DNA from: Scilla litardierei
Lineage: Eukaryota; Streptophyta; Magnoliopsida; Asparagales; Asparagaceae
Direction of reading: 5' to 3'
DNA: 64,000 bases
Assembly (NCBI GenBank): GCA_030789695.1
Contig: CM061136.1
Span: 134,738,448-134,802,447, forward strand
Below are positions 1-11,969 of this stretch, one piece after another; the first letter of the stretch is position 1; every line of letters begins with the position of its first letter. The translations under genes were made by a program, and so were the position numbers. The notes beneath the pieces were generated by a model. The model was not told the origin of the DNA. It worked only from the letters and a program-made list of their open reading frames with translations, and searched no databases.

Positions 1-195
1 ACGAGAGTCATTTGGTAGCGAGGGGGGAGGCCCTTTCGACTTACGGCCGACGTGGGTCATTCGGTGGCGAGGGACGAGGCCCCTTCGACTTACGCCCGAC
101 GAGGGTCGTTCGGTGGCGAGGGGCGAGGCTCCTCCGACTTACGACCGAGGAGGGTCGTTCGGTGGCGAGGGGCAAGGCCCCTTCGACTTACGGCA
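1..195. repeat. 49-bp tandem repeat at left edge
   Basis: The block TTCGACTTACG recurs with starts near 35, 84, 133 and 182, an exact 49-bp period over almost four copies with a few substitutions. Each unit also carries GGTGGCGAGGG(G/A)CGAGGC. It lies downstream, on the minus strand, of the Tat integrase, where Tat elements often keep tandem repeats between pol and the 3' LTR. Short open frames cross it in several phases only because the repeat is GC-rich; I see no gene. Confidence 0.85.
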
Positions 196-293
196 GATGA
201 GACGAGAGTATTTCGACCGATGTCAAAGAATGATATATTTTGCATTCATAATGAACATGCATAGGATAAAAAATGAACTGTCTTTTTACCCTT

Positions 294-1363
294 TTAGTAC
301 AACCATTGATAATACTTTCGTAGATGTTCCGCGTTCCAAGGATGAGGAAGTTCCCTATCATCCAAAGTATCGAGTCGATAGGTGGCAGGACCGAGTACAT
401 CGATCATTATATAGGATCCTTCCCATTTTGCAGCGAGCTTCCCCTGCTTGAGGATCTCGGGAGTGAAAGCGGCCTTCTGCAGCACCAAGTCGCCTACACG
501 GAAGTTGCGTTCGTGGACTTTCAAGTTGAAGTAATGGGCCATTCGCTCCCTTTGTTTGATGAGGGTCGCCAACGTCCGTTCGTGAACCTCGTCCACCAGT
601 TGTAGGTTGAGCTCGAGGCCCTCTGAGTTTCTTTCTTCATCATAGTATTGGAGACGAAGTGGTCGCTCATTGACCTCGACGGGGATGACAGCCTCGCATC
701 CGTAGGCCAACATGAACTGTGTTCCCCCCATCGAGGTTTTATGGGTCATTCTGTACGACCATAGTATGCCGGGGATCTCGTCGGGCCAAGTTCCTTCGAG
801 CTCGGTTATTCTCTTACGCATAGGCCTGAGGATGCTTTTGTTGGCCGACTATGCCAAGCCGTTCGATTGGGGATGGGCGACGGAGGAGAAGTGCAACTTG
901 ATCTTTAGCTCTGCGCAGAATTCTCTGAAATTGGCGATGTTGAATTGTGTCCCATTGTCTGTTACTATGGATTGTGGGATGCCAAAACGACAGACGACAG
1001 ACTTCCAGACGAAGCTTCGAGCTTCCTTCCAGTTGATTCGGGATAGAGGCTCCGCTTCGATCCACTTAGTGAAATAGTCGATTGCCACTATTATATATCT
1101 CTGTTGCCCACTCACTGGCTTGAATGGTCCAAGGAGGTCCAGTCCCCATTTGGAAAAATGAACCGGATTGATGTTGGGATCAAATCAGTTGGTGGGGCCG
1201 AGCTGATATTCGAGAACTTTTGGCAGGTCGAGCACCATCGAATGTATTCAATGGCATCTTTGAACATTGTTGACCAAAAATACCCGTGTCTCATGGCCTT
1301 CAAAGCTATGGACTTCCCTCCGCAAAGGTTTCCACAGTTGCCCTTGTGGATCTCCTGGATCAC
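294..1363 (-). pseudogene. Tat-type integrase, broken
   Basis: Three collinear pieces. The zinc-binding part (1112-1363) keeps EIH at the first His and CSTCQK at the Cys pair, but the usual second His reads GNLCGG instead of GNHxGG. The core (849-1115) has the first Asp in AIDYFTKW and the second in TDNGTQF. The third catalytic residue, normally Glu after HPQSNGxA, is a TAG stop (849-851). The frame then continues into a C-terminal part (294-821) with ILWSYR and a GPATYRL-type C-terminal motif. Known role of the family: integration of the cDNA. This copy cannot make a working enzyme. Expected position after RNase H. Confidence 0.9.
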
Positions 1364-1450
1364 GTAGTGCGCTTCCTATGGGGCTAAGCATTTAAGATAG
1401 GGGAAGCTGTCATACCTGGTCCATCGTCTTTTGTACAATGAACCATCTAG

Positions 1451-2366
1451 CTAGACGAATTGGTAGGCTTTCTGCTCTAGCTTTTGTGCCTCCACTAGGT
1501 CGGTCAGTTTTTCCCCGGCGTTTAGGTAACGGATTATTGGATCCATCCATGTGACCTCTTGATCGAGGTTCAGCAGTTTGTGTGCCAGTCCGTTGGGGTG
1601 GGGTAGACGTTCTACATACACGGTCCAACCAAGTCTCACAGGGGAGGAGGATGCAAGCTTTGACAAGGCGTCAGCTTGATGATTCTTCGACCTTGGCACG
1701 TGGTGAATATCTACGCATGCAAATTTGGCGAGCTCCGCTTTAGCGATTTGCATGTAGCTCTGTATCGAGTCGTCGTGGGCTTCGAAGGTCCCATTCAATT
1801 GGTGAACAACGAGGCTGGAGTCGCAGAGTAATTGGACCACTCTTACCCTAGGGCTCGATCCAGTCAAAGTCCATTGATGGTCGCTTCATATTCTACCCCA
1901 TTATTGGTGGTTTGGAAAGTAAAGCGGAGGGCGTATTCGAATATATCGCCCCCGAAGGTTTGAACGATTATTCTGGTGCTTCCAGCTTGTGTGGATGAAC
2001 CGTCGACTTGTATGATCTAGGGTCCCTCGTCCTCGATTGCATCTTTTGCTTTCTTGTCGAGGACAAGGGGATAGCCTCAGGTAGTGCGCTAGTTGCACAT
2101 ACCTCTTCCCGGGGGCAGTCGTTGTAGGTGAGTTCGACGATAAAGTCGGCGAGAGCCTGTCCTTTGATGACGGTCCATGACTTATATTGGATGTCGAACT
2201 CGCTTAGTTCGACCCCCCATTTCGTCATTCCCCCTGATCGGTCGAGCCTGTTCAGGGTCTGCTCTAAGGGAGTGTCGGTGAGGACCAAGATGGTGTGTGC
2301 TTGGAAATACGGTCGTAATCTCCTGGCGGATTGGACCAGCGTGAAATCCATCTTTTTGATCCTCAA
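1451..2366 (-). pseudogene. RT-linked RNase H plus archaeal-type RNase H (Tat), broken
   Basis: The upstream part (1968-2366) is the classical RNase H remnant ending in GQALADFIVE, the usual Tat linker. After it comes a second RNase H of the archaeal type: QVDGSS (first Asp), NNGVEYEA (Glu kept, one conserved Glu changed to Gly), CDSSLVVHQL (third acidic residue) and NHQADALSKLAS (last Asp). Stops fall between these blocks, for example before QVDGSS and after the EYEATINGL segment. A tandem pair of RNase H domains is the diagnostic feature of Tat/Ogre elements. Pseudogene with recognisable active-site residues. Confidence 0.85.
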
Positions 2367-2384
2367 GTAGTTGACCTCTTCACC

Positions 2385-3463
2385 TCAGAGGACTTGACTG
2401 ACGTAGTAGATGGGCCATTGTACCCCAGCGTCCTCTTTGACGAGCGCCGAACTCACGACCTCTTCGGTGGCGGCCAGGTAGATGATGAGCTTGTCATCTT
2501 TATCTGGCTTGGTCAGGAGCGGTGGGGTACGAAGGTACTCCTTCAACTCTGAGAAGGCTTTTTTGCAGTCCGTATCCCATTCGATGATTCTCTTGCCGTT
2601 CGAGGCAGAGGTTATCGCCTTTCTCAACACCTTGAAGAAAGGTAATGACCTCTCAGCCGACTAAGACAGGAATCGTCCCAAGGCTGCTATCCTTCCGTTC
2701 AGCCTTTGGAGCTCTCTGAGAGTCGAGGGCTCCTTCATCTTGATGATAGCAACGATCTTGTCGGGGTGGCCTCGATCCCTCAATACGTCAGCATGAAACT
2801 GAGGAACTTCCCCGAACGAATCCCAAATGTACATTTGGCAGGGTTTAGTCGAAGGTTGTATCGCCGAATCTATGCAAATATCTCCCGGAGGTCTGCAAAG
2901 TGATCCGTTGGCTTCTTCGACTTGACCAACCTGTCGTCGACGTAGACTTCTAGGTTTTGCCCTATTTGAGACTCAAAGACGTCGTTCATCATGCGTTGGT
3001 ACGTGGCCCCTGCATTTTTCAAACCGAATGGCATTTTGGTGTAACAGAATATACCTCGATCAGTGATGAAAGAAGTCTTTTCCTCATCTTCCGGTGCCAT
3101 TTGGATCTGGTTATATCCTGGGAAGGCATCCATGAAGCTGAGAAGCTCGTAACCTGAAGCACTGTCGACCAGATGGTCGATTTGTGACAGGGGGTAGCTA
3201 TCCTTAGGGAACGCCTTGTTAAGGTCAGTGAAGTCGACACACATTCGCCATTTGCTGTTCACCTTCTTGACCATCACGCCATTCGAGATCCATTCAGGGT
3301 ATTTGACTTTTCGAATGAAGCGAGCCTCTAGCAGTCGATCGAATTCTTCGATCGCAGCTTTAATCTTCTTACCTCCCATATTTCTCTTCTTCTGTTTCAT
3401 ATGCCTGGAGGTCGAGTCTACCCCCAGCTTGTGGGATGCTACCTCAGGGTCGATGCCAGGCAT
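2385..3463 (-). pseudogene. Tat-type reverse transcriptase, broken
   Basis: The main piece (2870-3463, 197 residues) carries WRMCVDFTDLNKAFPKD, LLSFMDAFPGYNQI with the first catalytic Asp, MPFGLKNAGATYQRMM and the active-site box YVDDRLVKSK (YVDD near 2933-2944). The thumb/connection part is in 2385-2630 (FSELKEYLRTPPLL). In-frame stops separate the two pieces and lie before the RNase H. It would copy the element RNA into cDNA in cytoplasmic particles; here it is not translatable as one protein. Confidence 0.9.
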
Positions 3464-3623
3464 GTCCTTCGGGGTCCAGGCAAAGATTTCGGCATGTTCT
3501 CTTAGGAGAGCGATTACTCATTCTTTTAGGTCGCAAGGGAGCAGTGACCCAATTGAGACGGTTTTTTATTCCTCGTCGAAGACTTTGATGTTCTCCGTTT
3601 CTTCGACCGTGGCAGGCCGTCGA

Positions 3624-4334
3624 TCATCGATCCTCGATCTGTGGATCGACTGGATCCGCCTGCTCGATCCTCCTCAAGGCGGTGGATAGTGTGTAGCATG
3701 ACCGTGCCTGTTTTTGATTCCCTTTCGCTCTTCCAACTCCCTCAGGGGTCTGGAACTTGATCATCTGATGGAAGGTTGAGACCACCGCTTCGATGGCATT
3801 CAGCAGCGGTCTTTCGATGATCCCGTTATACGTCGAGTTGATCTTCACTATCATGAAACTGGTTAGGCGAGTGATTTGTCAAGGATACGTACCGAGGGTC
3901 ACCGGTAGGATGATGATGCCTACTATCGGGGCAGAATGCCCGGTGAACCACACCAGTGGTCCCGTACAAGGCGTCAGCTCCACAACGGACATCTTCATCC
4001 TCTCCAACGTAGTGAAGAAGAGTATGTCACATGAGCTTCCAGTGTCGACAAGCAGCCTTTTCACGGCGATCTCTTTGATGGTGGCCGTGACGACGACGAC
4101 ATCATTGTGCAGTAGTTCTACACCTTTCATATCTTCATCCGAGAAGGAGATAGGAGATATTGGATCTCTGGGACGCTTTAGCCCCACGGATACTATCATC
4201 AACCTTCCAGCATAGGAGCTTTGGAGAGAGGTTGATAACTCTGGGTATGGGGGATCTCCCATTATCATGTTAATGATCCCGACGCTGGGAGGACTTGCGG
4301 CAACCCCGGAGGAGGTGGTTGGGCGAGTCGACAT
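3624..4334 (-). pseudogene. Retropepsin-like protease, gag deleted upstream
   Basis: Residues LLVDTGSSCDIL (near 4020-4055) are the DTGS catalytic loop of an aspartic retropepsin. The frame continues through one TGA after GTYP into FMIVKINSTYNGIIERPLLN and ALRRIEQ (3624-3854), matching the second half of Tat protease and its linker to RT. The first Met is only about 45 bases from the PBS and leads into GIINMIMG, which in full-length relatives sits at the gag-protease boundary. Gag has therefore been removed by an internal deletion. Confidence 0.8.
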
Positions 4335-4373
4335 GGTCGAGTAGTTCGTCGATTGGGATGTCGACTCGTGTTT

Positions 4374-4392
4374 CCCACAGACGGCGCCAAAC
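4374..4392 (-). other. Primer binding site of the Tat element
   Basis: On the minus strand the sequence after the LTR end (TTAACA) is GTTTGGCGCCGTCTGTGGG, the usual PBS region of Tat elements. It starts TGGCGCCG, complementary to a tRNA 3' end ending CGGCGCCA, then diverges from the tRNA-Asp match of the Athila elements in this window. Confidence 0.75.
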
Positions 4393-4447
4393 TGTTAAGG
4401 CCAAAATAGACCGGTACAGTTGTCAGGCTGACGTAGGCTCAAAGCAC
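4393..4447 (-). repeat. Stub of Tat 5' LTR
   Basis: Begins TGTTAAGG immediately outside the PBS and stops where TE1 begins at TGATCGG. Only 55 bp of LTR remain here. Its continuation should lie to the right of TE1, possibly at 38868-39010. Confidence 0.7.
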
Positions 4448-6185
4448 TGATCGGCCCCCGGATACACACCCAGGAGAGCACGGTTGTAGTCTTACTGCAA
4501 GCGTACAGTGAAGTGGCGAGCAGGTATCGAACACGAGGAGGACTAATGATGGTACTCTGTTTTAATCACCTAGCTATTGGTGGAAGGATGGTTTTGAGAA
4601 TATTGTCACAATCGTTCGGTTAACAATTTGAATTCACTCTAGGGCTAGGGAATTCCCACTACGGATCGTTATTTATCTTTGTGAATCGTGAATCTCAATG
4701 TTGCAAGGCTTGAATTGAGGTGAACTAGTCATAACTGAATAGAGAATCAAGCTCACGCTCTCGCGCTATTGCCGGTCTATAGCAACCTAGGTTAGGGCCC
4801 ACTCTTGTGCAAACCCTAACCTAAGACACTAGCATGAGGATCGACATCATTGTTCAATCGCTCCTCGAGCCCACTCTCATGCAAACTCGAGTCATGATCT
4901 AGGTTGTGACAGTTCGTATTCGTCCAATCTCTTGCAAACGAATATGGGTATTGCTTTATAATAAAAATCCTAGCTTTAGTCCAATCTCTTGCAAACCAAG
5001 TCTATAGAATCTCGATTATAAATCTAAATTGAATATCTAGGCCTTCCCATCGATTAGAATTCAATCTCTTGTAAACCCCAATTATGAAAATCCCTAGCTA
5101 TTCGAATTAAATCAATCACAACCCAACCTTCTATCAATTCTAGCAACATATGAATTCGTTCATCACAATTCTAAAATCGGATCCATATGGTTCATTCACA
5201 TGCCCTAGAACAGCTGAACTACTCACGATTAATCATGGCAATAACAGAATAAACAAATAAAATCTTATAGCAATTCATGGTTAAGAGAAAACAATTCACA
5301 AAAGCAAGAAATTTTAATAATAAGAACAAACCAGATCTCCAATCTTCAATCTCCAGCTGAGAATTACAATTAAACTAATGCTAAAACCTAATTTTTGCTC
5401 TCCTCCTAAACTAGGATGAAAACTAGTCTTAAATACAAGCCAAAGTCAGCCAAAAAATCCTGACAGATTTGCTCCTGGTACAGCCCAGAACCCTAGTTCG
5501 TGATACAGGCAGACTGCGACACTCGGTCGAGTAGAGTATGTCATTTGGCCAAGTGACGGATCCAAAGAAAACAGAGATATTGGGGGTTATGGGGGTCTGT
5601 CCCTCTGCGTCACTCGACCGAGTAGAGTTCGTCACTCGGTCGAGTAGACTTTCTCACTCGGCCGAGTGAGTCTTCTGCTGTTCTTCTCCAAACTTCAGAG
5701 AGTCAGCTAAAATCTCCTTTGGAAAGCTCTGACTCACTCGGGCGAGTGAAGTTCTTCACTCGACCGAGTGAGATCATTCACTCGCTCGAGTGGATTTTGA
5801 CTCCAGGCCCTCTTATATCCGTTATACTCTGCTGAGTATGTTCCTTCACTCGGCCAAGTGAACCGTGTGCTCGGTCGAGTGGTCTGTTTCTGGAGTCCTA
5901 TCTTCTCCTCCTCGCCTCCTTGTCGATTCTATCGAACTTCTTCTTCTTTCGCTCATCATCTAGCGCTACTAGCTCCTCGATAGGGTCATATGCGATGCTC
6001 CAACATGCATGCAAGTCCCTTGATCTCATTTATGTTCCTGATCGCTCCATATTTCCCGAAATCCGAAAAAACAAGAAATAGTGAAAAGCAACGCGATATC
6101 GTCGAATAATCGTGAAAAACACGATATGGGCGATCAAAATGATATGCAAACATCCAGGAAAAAGGTGTAAAATAAGGAGCGATCA
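4448..6185 (-). repeat. 3' LTR of TE1
   Basis: 1738 bp, TGATCG...CGATCA. Its U3 part (about 5500-5880 plus strand) holds an array of ACTCGGTCGAGT/ACTCGGCCGAGT palindromes; TTAAATAC on the plus strand near 5430 is the reverse of a TATTTAAG TATA-like box. The U5-side half carries repeats of CCAATCTCTTGCAAAC or close variants near 4813, 4873, 4930, 4983 and 5068. Related to the LTR at 37121-38867 over its whole length. Confidence 0.9.
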
Positions 6186-6203
6186 AAATCCCCCAAGCTT
6201 ACC
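6186..6203 (-). other. Polypurine tract of TE1
   Basis: Minus strand reads GTAAGCTTGGGGGATTT directly before the LTR start TGATCG. It would prime plus-strand cDNA synthesis. It is preceded by a conserved segment about TCCTTGAGGATAAGTAAGAG, also seen in the other Athila-like elements here. Confidence 0.85.
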
Positions 6204-6973
6204 TCTTACTTATCCTCAAGGAAGATGAGTAAAAAGGCGAACCCGGTGGATAAAAATAAGGAAAAAGGAAAAGGAAGATAGAATAGAAAACGAAGAGGGA
6301 GGTGCCAGATCATTTTCTCAGGATATAAAGTTGCTTACTCAAATAGCGCACGGTGAACAAAAACATGCCAAAGATTTTTACCTCGATATCATATCATATA
6401 TAAGTGCATTCGATATAGAAACCAAGAACATCAAAACGATATGAAATATGAAATCATTCTAGAATTAGCATCGTCTGAGGCATTCAAAGTAGTATACGTA
6501 ATCACAGATTGCACACTTTTCAATTGATCGCTTTTTACTTGGAGTATAAGAGGTATCACATATCATAAAGCAATAAGAATAGAAAGAAATGGTATTCATG
6601 AAATGCATGCAAAATTTCAATTCATAGACTTCGTAATACTCTAAGTGATCTCCCTAAGTATTAAAAATTACCTAGCTTAGGTCGTCATGCACATATAGGT
6701 GGTCACTCTCTCACACATCATTGGATCCCCTCCCCCAAGCTTATCTATAAGCGCGGTGGCATCAAACAGAACACTATGGCTTTCTCCCATTTTTGAAGCT
6801 CCATTGGAAAAAAAATAAAAGAAGAAAGAAAGAAACAAAGAAAGAACGAAAGAAATGGGATCGTGTATGTATAAATGAACTTCTTTATGTTTTTTCGTCT
6901 TTTTTTCTCTTTCTTTTTTTTCACAATTCAATATACTGAATAACAATCCCAAATCAAAGATGGAAAGATAAGC

Positions 6974-7021
<48 letters not shown>

Positions 7022-8129
7022 CTTTTGATTTTTGGGCAATGGAGCTTGGATTTTATAGCACAGGGAAGATGCCAATTTAAGATTTGCCAATAGGAGATTC
7101 ACCAATGGTTCTAAGTATAGAAATGATGTTCAAGATATGTGGAGAAAGAAAAGTATGTAACGCTCAGTTCACTCTTTTGTATGTGCACAACAAATTTCAG
7201 CCGGGTAATGTCATCTACTCAGTTTAATTTTATAAAGTAAACTAATCCAGTCATATCAAAAAGGCATACATTAAATCAACCGGGAAGTCGAGCGTACAAT
7301 TTCATGCAAATAGAAGTGATAGCAGACAACAAAGCAGTACTCCAAGTTTAGGCAATCAATATGTGAAGCTTGATGTGTTTTCTATGAAAAGTATACGATA
7401 TAAATATTCAGACTTAGTTAATGCTAGAATTACATTCACAATCATATAATAAAGATGCAGGTTACTATCCTCAAATGCATGGCAATGTATAGCATATGAT
7501 ATCTGAAATAAAAACGATGGCATGGCAAGAGAATATGCATAAAAGAGCAAGCTAACTCCAAGTCATCGTCTTCACAGAGAATTCAACTCTAGCAAAAAGG
7601 ATAAAAGAAATAAGAATAAAGAAAAAATAAGAACTACTATACAAATGCATCACAAAAAAAAATAAGAAAACGTGATGCATGCGGAAAAATATGAAAAAGT
7701 GGGTGAAAATAAGTGGAAAATAAAGAAAGGTAGGAAAAATGAAGATAAGAATGAAGAAAATGAAAAGTGCGTGAGACACTCACTCCCCCAAGCTAAACTG
7801 CACAGTGTCCTCAATGTGCTAAGTGTGGCACAAGGAGAGATATGATAGTGGCGGGAGGGTGAGGATGCATGCATGATAAAGGATGAAAATGAAAGAAAAT
7901 GGGATGGATATGCGAGTGTTGAGTGCACAGATCAAGGGGTGCAATATAAGGGTCCCAGATATAACTCCTCTCTCCCATAAAGCTATAAATAAATCTCAGC
8001 AAAAAGTGACCAAAATGTGTGGGGAGTGGGGGGGGGGGGGGGTGCAAAATCAGCAGCTAATATAGTATCAATCACAGTAGCGGCAAAAAATATGAGAGTC
8101 ATCAAGTGTGTGCCTAAGCAGGTGGTGGG
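6204..8129 (-). other. Noncoding 3' region of TE1
   Basis: A/T- and purine-rich stretch with no credible gene. It holds two extra copies of the PPT core CCCCCAAGCT (plus-strand view) near 6732 and 7785. The latter is followed by GTGTCCTCAATG, the conserved module seen at the same place in the other elements. Short open frames here are low-complexity Phe/Ser/Lys runs and are not coding. Confidence 0.75.
6977..7019. repeat. (TA)n microsatellite
   Basis: About 21 uninterrupted TA units in the noncoding 3' region of TE1. Confidence 0.97.
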
Positions 8130-8693
8130 TCACCAGCACCTCCCTGTGCTGGGGAAGGGGGTGGTGGTGGCTGCTGTGAAATGGGACGGGCAGCGGCAGG
8201 TGGAGGTTATGGTAGGCGTGCAAGAATCTGGTTCAGGGTGACCTGAATACCAGGGAGTAGGACGACACGGGAGAGCAACAGCAGAATATGAAGCGGTGAC
8301 AGAGGGCGAGAAGGGTGGAGAGGTCGCTGATACAGAAGTGGGGACAGACGTCACGACGCTCTCGGTGAAAACAACGGTAGCAGAGACGGAAGTGTCGACG
8401 ACTGGGGTTTGTGAAATCAACTGAAAATGACTCCCCAGGGGTCGAGAAATCTGGTGAGGACAGGGTCTCAGCTGTCGAAATAAAGGAAGGCTTACCTCTC
8501 TCAGAAACAGCGGCGGGGACGCTCTCAAAACTCAAAAAAGGAATGGGACCGGCAGTCAATGGCACAGAGGTGGTGTAGGTGGTGGTGGGTTAGCCGGTGG
8601 GGAGTCCGCTATAGTGGAGGAAGAGCTAGGCTCACTAGTCCTCCTCCGCTTAGACGCGGGCGCTAGCGCATGGGACCTAGTGCATGGGGGCAT
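8130..8693 (-). pseudogene. Remnant of the TE1 Athila ORF
   Basis: A start-like segment (8556-8693) reads MPPCTRSHALAPASKRRRT, a basic Met-started N terminus like the MARERGKGK...SRKRRK start of the homologous ORF at 28177-30261. It ends after 45 codons. Ser/Pro/Thr-rich frames at 8130-8528 resemble the C-terminal part. The conserved middle domain is missing, so most of the ORF has been deleted. The nested array inserted just 5' of the Met codon. Confidence 0.55.
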
Positions 8694-8711
8694 GGTAATG
8701 CCGTGCGAAGT

Positions 8712-10307
8712 TGACGCCCCCCCCCGCTTTTTGCTATGCCAGATGTGTGCAACGATAGGATCGGGGGCGTGAGATTTAAATATTTGTAACCGCAAGCGCA
8801 CGATGTTGTAGTGTGGCTTGGGGGTCGAACTCAGGGAGGCGTGGATGTGCTTGTGTCAGAGAGGATCAAATTCACCCCATGGGCGAGCTAGCCCGGACCA
8901 AATGAGGGGTTGTCACGGCAAACGGAATGTAAAGTATAGACAATATGAAGTAAAAACCCGGGACTTTGGTTTCCACCCCCATCATGCGATTCTCGCAGAT
9001 ACGGCCTATGGGTAGGATATCGATCGGAATTAGGGTCTAATGGTGAGACGTTGCCTCTGAAAGTGGTACCAGCGTCCCATGGGCCCGATATTCCGGTCGG
9101 TGCCCAGGATGATACACCGGACTTCCTGGGTTCGATCAGTGGGCACTCCCGTGTCCATTAACACTGATCGACTCCGGGAGCACTAAGATCGCAACGATAA
9201 CTCCCAACGTCTCATCCTGCCGCTCCCGCGCGCAAGGATTCGGCGTCTATGCTAAGGGCGTGAGCTATGGCTAGGGAGTCAACCGCCAAGTTTATTCCCC
9301 CTTGGCCCGACGGTCAAAGGCGGTCTTTTTCCCGCCGATGACAATGAAACACCCCGTGTAACTGTTAGATTCCTAATCCCTATCGATTTCCAAACCCTAT
9401 GGATGCATCAGGGAGAACCCACGAAGGGGTTTCCACCAAAATCCCGGATTCGGGAACTACTCACACATATTTAAGAAAAAGCGATCTAAACAGAAATCGA
9501 CCGTAAAAATCATGATCCGACAATAGAAATGCAATAGTAGTAAAGCAATTAAGATAATACTAAAGTTTGACAAAGATCTGAAAACTTACAAAAACTGGGA
9601 AATTACAGCCGTCACAAAATGAAGAAAACAGTAAAAAATAACCAACTCCCGAATCTGGGAAACCTAGGGTTCTATTTATAGAAAACGACATCACCCGATC
9701 GGTTGACAAGTCAACCGATCGGGTGAACCGCTTCACAGAATAACAGCGCAATGCGGGATTTCACCCGGTCGGGATGAACCGGTCGGTTGACAAATGGATG
9801 CAGTCGGTTGGATCTTGGTGCCGACAGGGTGAGGAGACCGGTTGGATCTTCGTGTCTTGGCTGTTGAAATTCAGCTACAGGTGAACCGATCGGGTGAAGG
9901 TCACCCGATCGGTTGGCAATCAGCTTCGAATTTCCAGAGACTTTGAGCTTTTGACCCGGTCACTGAACCGACTGGGCGACTTCTCGTGAGCTCCAAGCTG
10001 CGTCCGGGTGGTGCACGCGTGCATCACCCGATCGGTTGAAGATGATCAACCGATCGGGTGAGGGGCTGAAAGATGCAATCTTCGTCGTTTGACCCCCTGG
10101 ATCACGCGTGACTCCTCCTGTTGCTCCGGGGACACATGATATCATCGTTTTATGCCCCATATGCCAGCAAACTCCTGCAAAATACGGAAAACACAGAAAA
10201 GTGAAAGAAAACAAGAAAACACGAGAAAACGAATATAGGACGGCGGTAAAATACGGAAAAACACGGAAGAAAACGTGCGTAAATATAAGAAATATAAACG
10301 CACGTCA
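8712..10307 (-). repeat. LTR_A (left 3' LTR of the array)
   Basis: 1596 bp, TGACG...CGTCA, near-identical to LTR_B (18018-19617). On the minus strand U3 starts at 10307, passes through a hairpin-motif array (10063 to 9691) and reaches TATAAATAG (9671-9680). The left end has a C-rich run that differs in length from LTR_B. Confidence 0.92.
9671..10063 (-). promoter_or_regulatory. U3 palindrome array and TATA box of LTR_A
   Basis: TATAAATAG (minus, 9671-9680) lies just downstream of an array of CACCCGATCGGTTG/CAACCGATCGGGTG sites. Two sites form a 17-bp perfect inverted repeat with a 2-bp spacer (9691-9707 and 9710-9726). Another pair near 10022-10062 has 16-bp arms and a 6-bp spacer. Further single or degenerate sites lie near 9767, 9803, 9831, 9880 and 9951. 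LTR_B carries the same array at 18977-19372. Position suggests enhancer or promoter sites for the element RNA; the binding factor is unknown. Confidence 0.7.
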
Positions 10308-10325
10308 AAATCCCCCAAGCTGAAC
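10308..10325 (-). other. Polypurine tract of internal_A
   Basis: Minus strand reads AGTTCAGCTTGGGGGATTT immediately before LTR_A. It is followed on the plus strand by the conserved TCGTCCTCGAGGAAGACGAG segment. Confidence 0.85.
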
Positions 10326-11969
10326 TCTTCCTCGTCCTCGAGGAAGACGAGTGAGAGTAGGAGCTCGGAGAGGAAAAATAGAGAGAAAGAGAGAAAAAGA
10401 AAACTCTATATCCTAGATCGCCCGTCAGGGCCAACAAAATCAAAAGACACACCAAGCAAGCAAACGCCAAATCACATCACTAAACCAAGGAATACGAGTC
10501 TAGACAAGTGTCGTGGGCGCACGCGGTGAAGCGCGAGTGAGTGTGGTCGTGTGCTAGCAGACGGTGTCACTATCTACGATGTGCGATAAAGCTCGATATA
10601 CACAAATCCAGGAAATAACCCAAATATCGATTCGAATCAAATAAAGCGGTGAATATATAGTTCAAGCATGCATGAGAATAGAGAGAGAATCGAAACATAT
10701 CATGCGTCAGGGACTCCACAACTAGGGTTAAGGAAATCACCACACTATAGCCAAGATAATAGCTAAAAAGTTCCTAAGCCAAGTGTTTTCGAAACCGATG
10801 GGGGGTGAGATGATGTGGAGTAGAACACTCGGTGCAAATTCTCGACTTCCCTTTATTCTCGGCAAGTAGGAAAAAATATTCACACGGGATTTTTTTTGGG
10901 TTTTGGGTATTTGTATATTTTTTTGGATTTTTGGCTATACAATTTTTCTTTCTTTTCTTTTCTTTTCTCTTCTTTTTGGGTTTTTCTTTTCTTTTCTCTT
11001 TTTTTTAGATTTTTGGGTTTTTGGCTATACACATGTGCACTCTCCCAAGTGGGAGAACGGTACACGACGAGGGGATTTGCACCAAGTAAAACAAAAAAGA
11101 AATCGGAATCTAAACACTTGGGCAAAGGAAACTATTCTCGCTAATTAGAGCATGGGCCAAATGGGTTATCCTAGTCCTTAATTGTGGAATCCCGACACAT
11201 GCGAAATGAAGCATACGATATATATATAATCATGCATACAGAAACAGGCAAGAGAAGCAAATACCGCATTATTCATATCGAAGTGTGATAATCTAGGGGT
11301 CATTCCTGGACAGGTATATAAAGTAAAATCACAAATCAGAAGCACACCAAACAGCTAGGCAGACACACGACTCACAAAAAAGCTAAGTGGACCCACGATG
11401 CGTGAAATGCAAGAGGACTCGATATCCTAGGGTTAGTGACTGTGATTATCGATGCTATGCTAGGTGTGTGTGATTTTGTGGGAATTCATCATAGGGTTCA
11501 TCTCTAGGAGAAAGAGATAAAAAGAAGAAAAGAAAAATTTAAAACACGATGAAAACGACACAAAGACGAGAAAGAAAGACTCAAATGAAGCACAAAGTGT
11601 GACTCCCCCAAGCTGAAGCTTGCATTGCCCTCAATGCAATAAGAATGAGTACGGGAGGGCAATGAAAATGGGGGGGAATACGCACAGACACCAAAAAGAA
11701 ATGAAAAACATGGAAAAACACAGATACGAAAAATGAAAATAAAGAAAAATCAAAATCAAACCACACGACAGAAAAATAGAAAAAGAAAGGAAGAAAATGA
11801 CACGACACACAAAAATAAAACAATCACACACACAAAAACAAAACATGACAATACACCCAAAATAGACTTCCCCCAAGCTAGACATGACAATGCTAGCAAA
11901 AAGATATGATCGTGGAAGTGCAGAGATAAGCAAGGGGGATGTCAAAAAAAAACAAAGTGAAATCAAAAA
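10326..11969 (-). other. Noncoding 3' region of internal_A
   Basis: No gene seen. Two extra PPT-like CCCCCAAGCT copies lie at 11605-11614 (followed by TTGCATTGCCCTCAATGCAA) and 11870-11879. A pyrimidine tract of repeated CTTTT lies at 10944-11010. CACTATAGCC at about 10742 is the uninterrupted version of the site where copia element 20059-26962 inserted in internal_B, so it shows the empty target site. Confidence 0.75.

Larger units (their letters stand above)
1..4447 (-). mobile_element. Tat-type Ty3/gypsy element, partial, gag-less, defective
   Basis: Minus-strand order is 5' LTR stub (4393-4447), PBS, protease, RT, RNase H, archaeal-type RNase H, integrase, then a 49-bp repeat block running off the left edge. 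Order, the YVDD RT and the second RNase H place it in the Tat/Ogre group of Ty3/gypsy. The protease-side ORF starts only about 45 bases from the PBS, so gag has been deleted. Pol has many in-frame stops, including one at the integrase catalytic Glu. The 5' LTR is interrupted at 4447 by TE1, making this one of the oldest layers of the window. Confidence 0.85.

Noticed and set aside
12..451. Plus-strand ORFs at the left edge
   Set aside because: They are read-through of the 49-bp repeat in different frames; no protein family features.
6677..7105. Minus ORF with Ile/Tyr run
   Set aside because: Translation of the (TA)n microsatellite and A-rich flanks.
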